In this document: positions 32,667 through 43,541 of the stretch, piece by piece
Layout of the letters: the number at the start of each line of letters is the position of its first letter
Position numbering within the stretch: the first letter of the stretch is position 1
NCBI RefSeq assembly: GCF_020497125.1
Contig: NC_059077.1
Location: 23,692,840-23,756,839, forward strand
DNA: 64,000 nt
Source of the DNA: Mauremys mutica
Lineage: Eukaryota; Chordata; Testudines; Geoemydidae
Reading direction: 5' to 3'
Notes under the pieces: generated by a model
Database searches by the model: none
Told to the model about the DNA's origin: nothing
What the model saw: the letters and a program-made list of their open reading frames with translations, nothing else
Translations under genes and position numbers: made by a program

Positions 32667-33960
32667 TGTTTGCAAAGCAAACCTAGTAAATTGGGACAGC
32701 GATAGGATTACATGTGACCACATCTTGAAACTACCACTAAGGCTCATATATACAAAAACTCTGTCAGCGGCAGCATCTCCTCCTTCTCCATCCATGCATC
32801 ACAGCCTTGTTCTACTGAGGTTCTTCTATACCACCAGTCCTAATGTGGCTTGTTAAATTAGACCAATTTACCTGCCAACTGAGTAGGGTTGCCAACTTTT
32901 TAATTCCAGAAAACCGAACACCCTTTCCCCGCCCACTTCCCTGACGCCCTGCCCTTTCCCCCACTCCTTCCTGAGGCCCCGTCCCCCGCTCACTCCATCC
33001 CCCCTCCCTCTGTCGCTTGGTCTCCCCCACCCTCGCTCACGTGCTCATCATTGCAAAGCCCAAACCAGCATATTTATTATTTTGACAGATGTATTATGCT
33101 AATTTCAGATTTTATTTGTTACAGGAAGTTAGAGCTGGCAGCAAAATAGTCAAAAAGAGTAATTTTTAAATAAATGAAATTTGACAAAGGTTTTCATGAT
33201 TCTTTCCCTCCCCTTTTCCCATTTTTTGTAACCAGCTCCATGTTTTTTGTTCACTAACGTTATTGTAATTTTATGTGTGGAATTAGGACCACACATTATC
33301 ACAGCTGCAATGGGTCCATTAAAGGCCCATTCCTGAAGCCCAAATAAAATCCGTAGAGCACAATCTCAGAAATGCATACCTGTCCAGATACCTATATAAA
33401 TAAATCTGTAGAACCTGACTCCCACACCTACATGCAGATACACACGTCTATTATGTGTACACATCTAGCATGCACTCACATATACTGCCACATTATTTAT
33501 TATTACATTTGTTGTTTAGTGCCTAGAAACCCCAAGATCAGGGCTCCAGGGTGGTAGGTGCTGGATATACAGATAAAAAGAGAGAGTCTGCAATAAATAA
33601 TGTAGCTAGACAAAGATGGGGAGAAATGTATGATACATTGTCACTTCTGCAATTAATAGTCAACAACATTAACTTTTTAAGAAATAATACATTTCTTTTA
33701 GAGTTCCCTTCTCTTTTAAAATCTTGTTATGAAATGAATACCCACATTTTATGTCATCAATTTTTTTGTGCACAAGCCAGCAAAAGGAATAAAAGTCGAA
33801 GATGTAGGCTGCAAATTTTATTCACACAGGTATACACACATGCAGCAATATACACACCTCCCTACGCAAAGACACAGTCTCTTACACACATACAGTGCAT
33901 GCATTCACACACTTGCCTACACAGAGATACTTGTTCATATGCTTTTCTATGGGCTGCCTA
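32667..33960. other. Intergenic with partial DNA-transposon end and CA-rich DNA
   Basis: 32883-33041 (GTAGGGTTGCCAACTTTTTA, then a C-rich run CCCTGACGCCCTGCC) looks like one end of a DNA transposon; a matching TGGTCACCCTA end occurs near 35570. 33372-33480 and 33820-33930 are degenerate CA-rich repeats. 33485-33600 matches the dispersed family at 37715. Confidence 0.4.
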
Positions 33961-34265
33961 AATCACCCAGCTGGGAAGGGAGGTGGGTGGGCTGTAGGGG
34001 AAAAGATGGTGGGGGGTGGGAGGTGGGAGAGAGAGGTTGGGGAGGGAAAGAGCCAAGGGTGAGAGAGAGCAGGGTGGGGATGAGAGGGGGAAGTGAAGGA
34101 GAGGAGGAGGAGTTGTGGGGGGGGTTGTGGGGTGGATAAGGATGAAGGGGGAGGCAGAAGGCTACAGGTGCATGAGGATATGGGGGGCATGGGGTGCATA
34201 GGGACACAATGGGAGTGCAGCAGTGTACGGAGGTGAATGGGGTGCAGGGGTGTGGGGGATGAGAG
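33961..34265 (+). repeat. Purine-rich minisatellite-like tract
   Basis: Nearly all A and G on the plus strand (GGGAGGTGGGTGGG, GGTGGGAGGTGGGAG, GGAGAGGAGGAGGAG, GGGGGGGTTGTGGGGTGG). Many GGG runs close together could form G-quadruplexes or triplex DNA. Open frames here (for example PHPP-rich minus frames) are composition artefacts. Confidence 0.7.
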
Positions 34266-35580
34266 ACAGTACTGAGCTGGAGCCAGTTTGCACTGGTTCA
34301 CGTGAACCGATTGTTAAAATTTGAAGCGTTTTTAGAACCGCTTGTTAACCCGCTTCCCTGTGAGGAGGGGGTGCTGCGGCTTTGATGGGTTCCGGCCGGG
34401 AAGTGTGTAATTCCTCCTCCAGCCACCGGGGGTGCTGCGCTGCGGGAGCTATGCAGGCTGCCGCCTGGCCCTGTTGCTGTTGCTGCTCCCTCGACCCCTG
34501 GCCCTGGGGCTCCCGCTGCTGCTTGGTGGGTCCCCGGCTGCTCTGCTGGGCCTGGGCTGCGTCCTGCTACTTGGGCTGCTCCAAGATGCTCTCCCCATGA
34601 GTACCACACCCCCTGCCCTGCCCACACCAGCCCCGCACCCCCTGCCCGCAGCCAGCCCCTGCCACACCCCCTGCCCTGTCTTCAGCCAATCCTTGCTGCA
34701 CCCCCCCTGCCTGAAGCCAGACAGCCCCGTAATCCTCTGTCTCCAGCCAATCCCTGAGGCCCTGCCTGAAGCTAGCCAGCCCCACACACCCCTGTCTCCA
34801 GCCAGCCCCTCCCAGGAAAATATGGACGTATGGTAACCCTATTGGTACAAAAAATACATACTGTGGCACATTCCTTAAATCAGAACTTTTTATAGGGAAT
34901 GGGTTGTTAAGATTTTGGCACCTCATTACTGGTGAGAGACATGGGGGTGGCGGCTCTGGGAGGTGGAGAGGATGGGTGGCAGAGCTGGGATGTGTGGTTG
35001 TGGCAGGCAGGATTGGATGGGATGGGACAGGGAGGGATGCAGTGAGGGGGATAGGGGGTAGGAGGGTTGGGGCGGGGAGGGATACAGTGAGGGGGATGGG
35101 GGTGCAGCCCCATTCCCAGCACTCAGAGATGGGGATACACATACCTTGAACTCCTGGGTGCCGGTGATGGGGTGACAGACTGCTGTTCACCGCAGGGCAC
35201 GTGCTGCAGCTTGAGCCCAGTGGCCCAGCCGCACAAGAAGAGGGCCGGGCAGCAGCATGAGAGGCGCGTGCCACATGACCCCTCAACAGCAGCCTGCTGG
35301 GCGCTCACGAGTGGCTCTAGTTCCTCCCCTGGCCTGACCCAGCCAATGGGAGCTGCGCCTGTGGGCGGGGCAGCACTCGGATCCCCCCCCAACACCCTAA
35401 GGCTAGGAGCTGGACATGCCGGCTGCTTCCTGATCCGGGAGCCTCATGCGCTGCGGTGCAGTGGCTAGCAGAGAGCCTGCCAGCCCCGTTGTGGTGCCAC
35501 GAACCGGACAGTCAGTCGCCAGGATCCCTTTTTGACTGGGTGTTTCGGTCCAAAACCAGACACCTGGTCACCCTACCACT
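34266..35580. repeat. GC-rich composite repeat, probably DNA-transposon derived
   Basis: 34275-34345 (GTTCACGTGAACCGATTG, TTTTTAGAACCGCTTG) and 34895-34935 (GGGTTGTTAAGATTTTGGCA) look like the two ends of one element. 34600-34810 is a degenerate repeat of CCCCTGCC...AGCCAGCCCC units. 34940-35100 is again purine-rich. 35500-35577 (GGTGTTTCGGTCCAAAACC, TGGTCACCCTA) is a transposon end. Long frames of up to 239 codons occur but change frame freely across low-complexity sequence. Confidence 0.45.
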
Positions 35581-37714
35581 GAGGAGTTGGATGGGCCTTA
35601 GAAAATGTAGTAGAGCAGCACTTAGGTCAAACAATGGATTCTATGTATACACCCCATGTAGGAAAGCACAGGACCTACAATCAATCAGACAAAGTAACCC
35701 ACTTTTAATAAGTCTGGGCTGGCTATTGGCTCCTCCAGAGCTTCCTGCTCTCTGGTTCCTCCAGGAAAGGATCAAGTAGCTCAGGTCATCCTGCTCAATG
35801 GTCCCTTTTTCACTCAGTAAGAGTGAGTTCCTCAGTCACGCACCTAGCAGCTCAGGCTAAACCAGGACTGTTGGCAGGGATGGGAAAGTACTTCCCAAAT
35901 CAGACTGCAAAACATTCATGACAGTGATTACTCATAACAGACCTAGTATTTTAAAAAAGATTAGATATTTTTAGTGTGAACAATTTAATGTTTCTGTTAA
36001 CTTAATTTTTGTATTGCCTGATATATATGGTTGTAAACTTAATACAATGATAATGTGTGCTTGCTTTTTGTAAATGCTTGCTTTTCTCGGGCTTTTGATA
36101 GCTCAAATTCTTTTCTCATCATACACAACAGAAGCTAATTATGTTGTATATTCTTTGACTATCTCTACCTAACAATGATTGTTGAACATAATCTCCCAGA
36201 GCAGCTAGTTACAGGAAAAGTTGCCATAATTCCATTAGCAGAGTAATACGAATGTTTATCGTAGGTTACATCCAATATATACATCCAGTCTATTATTAAA
36301 TTGCATGGCTGAGTCTGTTTAGAGATACATATACGAGATGTGAGGCTGGCATACAGTGAGCTGTCAAGTAAGGGCTATCAAAATATTGATAAAATTATTT
36401 ACTGTCTGTGAAGCAAAGCTACTTGTTTTCTCTGATCTATCGGCATTCCAGAGGAAGATACAGGCACTCATATTATAAACAGAAATGTCAAACCAACGTG
36501 TAGAATTTCCTTGATTCAAAGTGAATAACGGATACTCCTAGCCTTTTAAAGGTTTGCAACTCCTGCTATTCTCAACTTGATTAGAAAAGGGTTCTACTCT
36601 CAGGGGATCTGGGAAAACAATGTTTAGATTTTGTACATATGTTGCTTTAGATGCTGAATGGAAATTATTGGTTTTTTAGAAGGCTCTCCTCCTGCTGGGT
36701 ACAAGATATATTTATTATTTATATTATGATGCAAGCCTGTGGCAGCACTGGAGCACTAGGGAAGGGGTTTCTGCCTCCATCTAACAGTCAACAAAAATAA
36801 GAGATACACTGAGTCGAGGCTTTATTTGCATATTTGTTATCCAACATCCTGTGAACATTTTGGTCCTTTTAGTTAAGATTGTGCATGTAGGGGTAATAAA
36901 AAGGTTAACAAACCTACACTTACTATGTCCTGATGAGACCTCAGCATAAGCAAAAACTCAGTTTTGCATAGCTGGAGAGTGGAGTTGGACAAGACAGGGA
37001 AGGAGAGGAAAGGGGCTTCTATGTTGTGGTGAAGAGTGAATCCCTGGGGGCAAGGACTCCGCTTGAGGGTCTTCTATGGCACTGAACCCCCTCCTCAATT
37101 TAATGACCAGCAGTGAATGAACTCTAGTAAGGACCTGGATCTGGCACTGTGATGAGAGCTGATGTAAAAGTGGTGGCAACGAATGACTCTCCAGCACCCC
37201 TAGAGCTATAATCATTATAGCTGGCCTAGGTGTGGGAGCCTTAGGACCTGGACTTGGCATCATGGCTAGAGAGATGACTTAGAGGCAACAATGCACAAGA
37301 AAAGATTCAAAGGTGATGGTGCAGAGACAGTAGCAAGGCCTATCTTGATGGAAGTCAGGCAACATTCCCTCCCACCACCACCGACCTGGGGCTGGAGATG
37401 GACCTGTCCTACTGCACTCATATTCTAGGACATCACTAGTCCTTTTAAATAAGCAACGAGTGGGTTGCAGAATAGGGGAAGGAGGGCAGTGGCATGTGAT
37501 AGGGACATTTGTCCATCAGATGTTCACACTGGCAGGTAGAGAAATGGAGGCAAACAACTACTGCTAATAATCCTGTGTAGGTGGTGTCTTACTTATTATT
37601 CATATAAACATATGGTTGATTTATTATTGCTGTATATTCCCAAATTAAAGCTGTGTTCCTTTTCCCATTAATAAGGCTTTCCTTGTTTAATACACAGACA
37701 GTGCTTGCAAAAAA
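35581..37714. other. Intergenic, mostly unique AT-rich DNA
   Basis: No gene or repeat recognised. A balanced stretch at 36950-37460 has an unsupported 101-codon minus frame. Confidence 0.5.
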
Positions 37715-38300
37715 TATTATTATTTAGCATTAGTGTAGAACCAAGGAGCCCTGTTAAGGACCAGGACCCCATTGTGCTAGGCACTGTACAAATAAAGAAC
37801 AAAGACACAGTAGCTGCCCCAAAGAGCTTAGAATCTAAGTATAAAATAAGATACAACAGATGGACACAGAGGAACATGAGGAAACTGAGACAATATTGAT
37901 CACCATGATAGGCAATGGCATCAGTGCACTAGCGGCCTAATTGTTGTCAGTTTTTTTGTAGACTTTACAGCAGAGAAAAATGTTAAGCAAGGTTTTGAAG
38001 GTGGATAAAAAAGTAGCTTTGCAGATGTTTACAGGGAGCTCCTCTGAAGCATGAAAGGCAGCATGGGAAAAAGCACTAACATGTTTGATTGAAAATTTAA
38101 CAAGAGGGCAATGGAAGCCGGCATCCTGGGCCGATCAGATGTTGGAGTCAATATTTCAATAGTGAATGAGAGATAATAGATAGGGTGGGAGTAGGTTGTG
38201 AAGGGCAGCCAGGAAAGGTATTGCGTTTTCCCAGGTTTCAATAGTGCCTGTGCTGCTGTAGCTTCACTGCTATTGTTACTTGAGCTAACTAGATCAAAGT
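37715..38300 (+). repeat. Dispersed sauropsid repeat, long copy
   Basis: Contains GGACCAGGACCCCATTGTGC, TAGGCACTGTACAAATAAAG, CCCCAAAGAGCTTAGAATC, TTTGCAGATGTTTACAGGGA, GCAATGGAAGCCGGCATCC and GAGATAATAGATAGGGTGGG. Shorter copies of its 5' part lie at 26345, 33485 and 59880, so it is a repeat family with at least four members in this window. I cannot assign its class; a LINE 3' region is possible. Confidence 0.55.
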
Positions 38301-41300
38301 GAGCTTGGGTATGTCCACACATGCTTTGGTCACGCCTCTGATTGCAGTATAGACATACAAAATAATTTCTACAAGTGGGAAAGGGTATGCAGAATTATTA
38401 TTATTTCCCTGTGTGACTCACATCTAGATCACCTCTAGTTTTATTACACTCAAACTGAGCTGCAGTTAAAAAATTGTTAAATCTAACTTTCAAGTCTGAT
38501 CCTGTTGGTTGATAATATGTGAATAATCCGATCCATGTGACTAAACTATAATAATTAATACATAATTTAACAATTGCTACTGTTCACTTAGTGCTGCAAA
38601 TAAGCTGTAAAATGTTACCTCCAAAATAAGATTATACACTAATAATACTACATATCAGAAGAATAACGTATAGTTGCTGTTACCAAATTACTTTTATTAA
38701 AATCAAGTACAGTCTCCATTTCTTAAGTACAGATAGGTAATAGAATGTGATGATATAAAGCAGGCAGCCCTCATAAAATATTTTAGTAAAGAAGCAGTCA
38801 AGCATAAATGACAATTTTCTCCAGTATTATTTGTGATCTGACAGGCTATCTACATCAAGAATACAATAAATGAGAATCGGAGCAAGAGTAATAACCCTAC
38901 CTATAGACCATCAGTTGAATGCCCTTCATAATAATAAACTAGAAGAATGAAGTATAATAATTAAAAGTAAGATAATTAGACTGAAAAAAACCCTTGGCTT
39001 CTGCTGACTGATGATGTGTTTACTCCCAGAAAGAAACATTCATTACAATATTAATGGTAAAACCTATTAATTGTTACATTTTCCATTTTTTTGCTATGTG
39101 AATATTTTTAATTTACCATCTCATTAAGTAATTGATAGGAGCTCCTCAGGGAGGTGGCACACTGTCTAAATCTGTCTTTATTAGTCAAACATCATTTAAA
39201 ATGACAAAAGTTCTGATACATGATCAACTTGCAGCAAACACACTACATTAAAATCAAGACCTTGCTAAAAATTCCCACTTGAAGCCTATTGTGTCTGGAG
39301 AGTTCTTTGTGAGAAACAACCAGTTGGCAACAAGAAAACTCACCAAAAACCCAGTATGGAGCTAAATGATACCAAGGTCCTAAACAGAAAACAGGCACTG
39401 AACTGTTATTTCAAAAGACTGTGATAAAAACATACAATGCAAGCAATTCACAGAGAATTGTACATGTTCCTCTGAATTCTTTGGACCTCAATCTCAGATC
39501 AGTGTACAGGAGTCAGACTTTAACACTGGAACTGGAGGCCCAAAGAAAATAATAGTTAGAACGTCCCAAGTGGCCAACACCTGTCTTAGATCTAAACATG
39601 GGACTAGGTTGTTAGGGTTGCAGCTCAGGGATAGTCTACCAAAGAGGCTATGATTGATCACCATACAAAGTACTACCATAGGCCTCCACTAAATATGCAA
39701 AAATCCACCCAGTATCGTATAGGAGAAATCATTAAGATCTTAGTTTAGATATTTTAAAACGTATTTTGAATGAAAGTTGAAAAATATCTTCTCCTTATGC
39801 CTTATGGTTGTTGTCATAAAGAAACAAGGCAGCCAGCAAAGCTTGTACATTTGTGCCCTTCTGAAGTCTGTTGATGCTTTATAAAAAATTAAGCCCTAAA
39901 ACAGACCCATTAGAAGCTTGTTGTCTGTGTAATGCTGGGAGGCTTGCACCTCTAGGTCACCAGGTTTAAATCCAGTTAAGGTCAATAGTGACCAAAACCA
40001 GTTAGCATCTAAAGATTGATTAATGATCTGTCTGAAATGAACTGGTTGTTTCAGTCCACTACTTTTTGAAGAGGTGACCCAATCACAAAATCACCCAGCT
40101 GTGTAATGTTGAAATGTAAATACAAGTTGACAGAACAATCCGCTCCTGAGGAAACTCAAAATGGAGAACCACCAAAAAGCGAATCCAGAAGGGGGTTTTA
40201 AATATAATAAGGCCCTTTTCTACAAACAGATCCCAATTTCTACAAAATTGTTAGTTTGCATTCATGTGTTTGATTGTATTGCAGAAACTTACTATAACCT
40301 GTGAGTTGCTCGGGCTATTTTCTGCAAGCATCAATATTCACGAGTTGATTTCTGAGCTGAGAGTCTGTGACCTAAGTCATAAGGTATGTTTTATGCTCCG
40401 TGATCAGATGACCTAATTTAACAAACAGGAAAAAAGAGTGAATAAATTAGTGGGGTTTCAATTATTTCAGTAGAAAGATGGAAGAAGAAGCAGACTGAGG
40501 GAATTTTAGGAAACTGTAAATCTTTTCAGTTCCTATTTTCTAGAAGGTATTAGCTTTCGGCTATATATGAGAGCCACAGATTTAAACAGTCACATAGGGC
40601 AACTGCAGTTATGTTTGTGAGCAGCCATTTCCTTGTCTGGTTTGCTATTTTCACAGGGCACAAACATATCAGTGCATTCATGGGAATATGACCTTTGTCC
40701 TGAACCTTCATGTGAGAAACCTTACTTCAAGGTTGGATAGACCCAATTTGATTTAGAATTCAACTACACATTTGCAGAAAAATCATGTTAATTATTCACC
40801 CAGCTTCAAATCCAGAAGTGTTTGCCCAGGGCTAGATGATACATTGGAATGAGTGAATGGGAGGTCTGCTGATACAAAGCCCCACACAGCACCAAAAATG
40901 CAATGCTGCAGCTTCCTATTGAATTGAATGGCTGCAAATTCCAACTTCTGCTTTTGTTTCTCTTATCTTGTTATTTTTTCAAGAGCCTGTGTGGTTGGTG
41001 TCTGCTCTCTTCTTCCTAGTTAGACGGTGGTGAGAGGAAAACTGCATAATGGCTTAAAAAGTAAGATGGAAATGGGAAGCTGATTATCTGAAGCCAATAT
41101 TGATCTCCTGCCCTCAACCATAAAAACTGGTCTCCAGAAATAAGCAAGGCAATTCAGACTAGAGCTCTAAAAGAGCCAGTGGTTGAGTATACACAGGATT
41201 CTTGGTAAGAGGTCATTTCTCATCTTAGGGACGGTGCTTAAAACTTTTTAAAAAGGAAAGAAGAACCTGACACAGCACAACAGGCCTGATTTTCAGATAT

Positions 41301-41606
41301 GTTGAGTATCCACAATTCTCAGCATTCACGCACATTCCTGGGATCTCTGAAGACTGGATAGCTGCATTGTGGGATTGCATAAGAAAGACCAACAAGATGG
41401 GTGCAGCTGCTATGCCAATACTTGCAGTTTACACTGGGACTGCTATGGTGGAAATAGACAACATAGTGAAGATTCAATAGTTAGCATGGCAACCCTCAAG
41501 GTGATGTAAACAAATGCTCATGCAATATTTGGAGTAACTTTGTGGATAGACAGGTGCCCTACTACAGGCACCCTTGGGAAGTCCAAATAGTAGGCAACAT
41601 GGAAAA
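38301..41606. other. Intergenic, long unique AT-rich stretch
   Basis: The longest stretch without a recognised repeat apart from a short MITE-like fragment at 38311-38358 (GGGTATGTCCACAC...GTATAGACATAC). No coding evidence. Old, unannotated sequence or regulatory DNA cannot be told apart by eye. Confidence 0.5.
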
Positions 41607-41852
41607 ATTCTGTGTGTCTAGATGAGCATTTTCTGCCACTGTACTGCTATTGCAATGGTGGGAGTACTCATTTCAACCAGCTGCTGATGTTTTTACCATC
41701 ATGACATCTAGGCCTCCTCTGAGCAGGACTAGATGACATGCTAGTTTAAACAGCAGCAGCTGGTCAACACTAGCACTCCCACCAGCCAAACTGCACCACT
41801 ACTACAGCCACTGTGGGAAATTTGCTGGAAAAATGCTTGTGTAGACAAAGCC
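41607..41852. mobile_element. Harbinger-like MITE, diverged
   Basis: Left end TGTGTCTAGATGAGCATTTTC is an imperfect inverted copy of the right end GAAAAATGCTTGTGTAGACA. The interior has CTACTACAGCCACTG and CAGCAGCAGCTGGTC. Decayed; no target duplication seen. Confidence 0.55.
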
Positions 41853-42479
41853 TCAGTTACGATACAGGAATAATGTGCAGTGAGAAAAACTTCAATGCTC
41901 TCACTTGTGCAGTTTCTGTCCTGTTGAAAAACAGCACATTTAACATACTAAGGCAGCTCTCTGGAACATGGAATTTGTTTTCTTGCTTAAAAACATTCTC
42001 AACATCTCTACTCTATATTAGACAATTGAAGAAAATTATTTGAAATGTATTTAAGGAATTATTTTGGAAGAGACACACAAGTTAACATGCTTGCTAAGCA
42101 TAAAGACATTTGATATTTTGGGTTTCATCTTCCCTGTCTTCAACTATAGAACATAAGTAGCTCAATGTGTACAAAACAGTATACATCCTCATCAATCTTC
42201 AAAAAGAGAAGAAATCTATTACTCATTCCTGACTAGACTTCTGTAGCCAGCTTGGCTCACAAACATTGATATTATTCTGGTCTAACAGTGCTTTAAAACA
42301 TTGAGAACAACATTGCCATGTATAATGTCTGAACTGTATGAAAAATTCAAATTAGCATCTTTCCCACTGCAATAACAACATTCAAGAAGAGCTGTGGGAT
42401 TAGCTTTAAGATTCCATTAACATAATTATTTTTGTTACTAACTTTGGGGTCTTTTAGTTGTCTTTGGATAAATTACAGG
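41853..42479. other. Intergenic, no recognised feature
   Basis: AT-rich unique-looking sequence. Confidence 0.5.
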
Positions 42480-42562
42480 TTTCAGAGGGGTAGCCATTTT
42501 AGTCTGTATCAGCAAAAACAACGAGGAGTCTTTGTGGCACCTTAGAGACTAACAAATTTATT

Positions 42563-42601
42563 TGGGCATAAGCTTTCATGGTTTATAACCCACTTCATCA
42601 G
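42563..42601 (-). ncRNA. Hammerhead-ribozyme-like core in PLE tail
   Basis: On the minus strand CTGATGA (42601-42595) is followed by AGTGGGTTATAAACCAT, able to form helix II, and GAAA (42577-42574), then GCTTATGC. This is the exact canonical CUGAUGA and GAAA spacing. Helix I is not evident and the expected UH before cleavage reads CC, so activity is doubtful. Same position within the tail as the motif at 17046. Confidence 0.45.
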
Positions 42602-42817
42602 ATGCATGGAGTGAAAAATACAGTAAACAGGTATAAATATACAGCACATGAAAAGATGGGAGTTGCCTTACCAAGTGTGTGTGGGAGGGAAGGGGTCAGT
42701 GCTAACGAGGCCAATTCAGTTAGGGTAGATGTGACCCATTCCCCAACAGTTGACAAGAAGGGGTGAATATCAACACAGGGAAAATTACTTTTTATAGTGC
42801 TAACGAGGCCAATTCAA

Positions 42818-43168
42818 TCATGGTGGATGTGGCCCATTCCCAACAGTTGACAAGAAGGTGTGAGTATCAACAGAGGGAAAATATTTTTTATAGTGACTCA
42901 GCCACCCCCAGTCTTTATTCAGGCCTAATTTGATGGTGTCAAGTTTGCAAATTAATTCCAGTTCTGCAGTTTCTCGTTGAAGTCTGTTTTTGAAGTTTTT
43001 TTGTTGAAGAATGGCCACTTTTAAGTCTGTTATTGAGTGTCCAGGGAGACTGAAGTGCTCTCCTACTGGTTTTTGAATTTTACAATTCTTGATGTCTGAT
43101 TTGTGTCCATTTATTCTTTTGTGCAGAGACTGTCTGGTTTGACCAATGTACATGGTGGCATATATCAT
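42818..43168 (-). pseudogene. PLE GIY-YIG endonuclease domain
   Basis: Open frame of 116 codons. NMIYATMYIGQT carries both halves of the motif (MIY and YIG) but so close that an intervening Cys-containing segment is missing: the opposite-strand copy at 43421-43541 reads VIYAIMCQQCPSAMYIG. Then RQSLHKRINGHKSDI (conserved Arg and His), KPVGEHFSLPGHS, DLKVAILQQKNF and LQRETAELELICK. In Penelope-like elements this domain nicks target DNA. The short motif spacing probably makes it inactive. Confidence 0.85.
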
Positions 43169-43312
43169 ATTGGTAGATGTGTAGGTGTGGCTGATGTGGT
43201 TAGATTCTGTGGTGGTGTCCCTTGAATAGATATGTGGACAGAGTTGGCAACAGGGTTTGTTGCAGGGATTGGTTCCTAGGTTAGTGTTTCTGTTGTGTGG
43301 TGTGTAGTTGCC

Positions 43313-43420
43313 AGACCGATTTTTGCCCCAGATCCCTAAATCGCCCCCTCAAGGATTGCACTCACAACCCTGGGTTTAGCAGGCCAATGCTAAAAAAACA
43401 CTGAGCTATCCCTCCCCCCC
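43313..43420 (-). repeat. tRNA-derived SINE head (turtle Cry-type)
   Basis: On the minus strand GGGGAGGGATAGCTCAGTG (box A region, about 43420-43400) is followed by CCTGCTAAACCCAGG and GGTTGTGAGTGCAATCC (box B, 43369-43353), then GATCTGGGGCAAAAATC. This is a pol III-type tRNA-derived head, as in turtle Cry SINEs. Their CR1-like 3' tail is missing. Lies exactly between PLE pieces of opposite orientation. Confidence 0.8.
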
Positions 43421-43541
43421 ATCATAGGACCTAACCACATCAGCCACACCGTCAGGGGCTTGTTCATCTGCACATCTACCAATGTGATATATGCCATCAT
43501 GTGCCAGCAATGCCCCTCTGCCATGTACATTGGAAGCTTGT
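43421..43541 (+). mobile_element. Penelope-like element fragment, opposite orientation
   Basis: Plus strand, one frame reads GPNHISHT, then ICTSTNVIYAIMCQQCPSAMYIG, the start of the GIY-YIG domain with both motif halves and the CxxC between them. Both ends are truncated. Forms a head-to-head arrangement with the minus copy at 42480-43312 across a SINE head. Confidence 0.8.

Larger units (their letters stand above)
42480..43312 (-). mobile_element. Penelope-like element, linker, GIY-YIG domain and tail
   Basis: Minus strand, 5' to 3': a cysteine-rich linker reading NPCNKPCCQLCPHIS (about 43265-43220), GIY-YIG endonuclease (43168-42880), an untranslated region with two copies of a GAGGCCAATTC-containing segment (42700-42735 and 42800-42835), and the PLE tail down to 42480 (CAGACTAAAATGGCTACCCC at the end). 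RT proper is missing. The 3' structure is complete, the 5' side is cut at a SINE. Confidence 0.9.

Noticed and set aside
33361..33940. CRISPR-like short repeats
   Set aside because: Irregular CA-rich words without constant repeat and spacer lengths, in a vertebrate genome; simple low-complexity DNA.
34567..35286. 239-codon minus-strand open frame, the longest host-like frame outside CR1
   Set aside because: It runs through C-rich low-complexity repeats and a transposon end, overlaps other frames of similar length on both strands, and has no recognisable domain.
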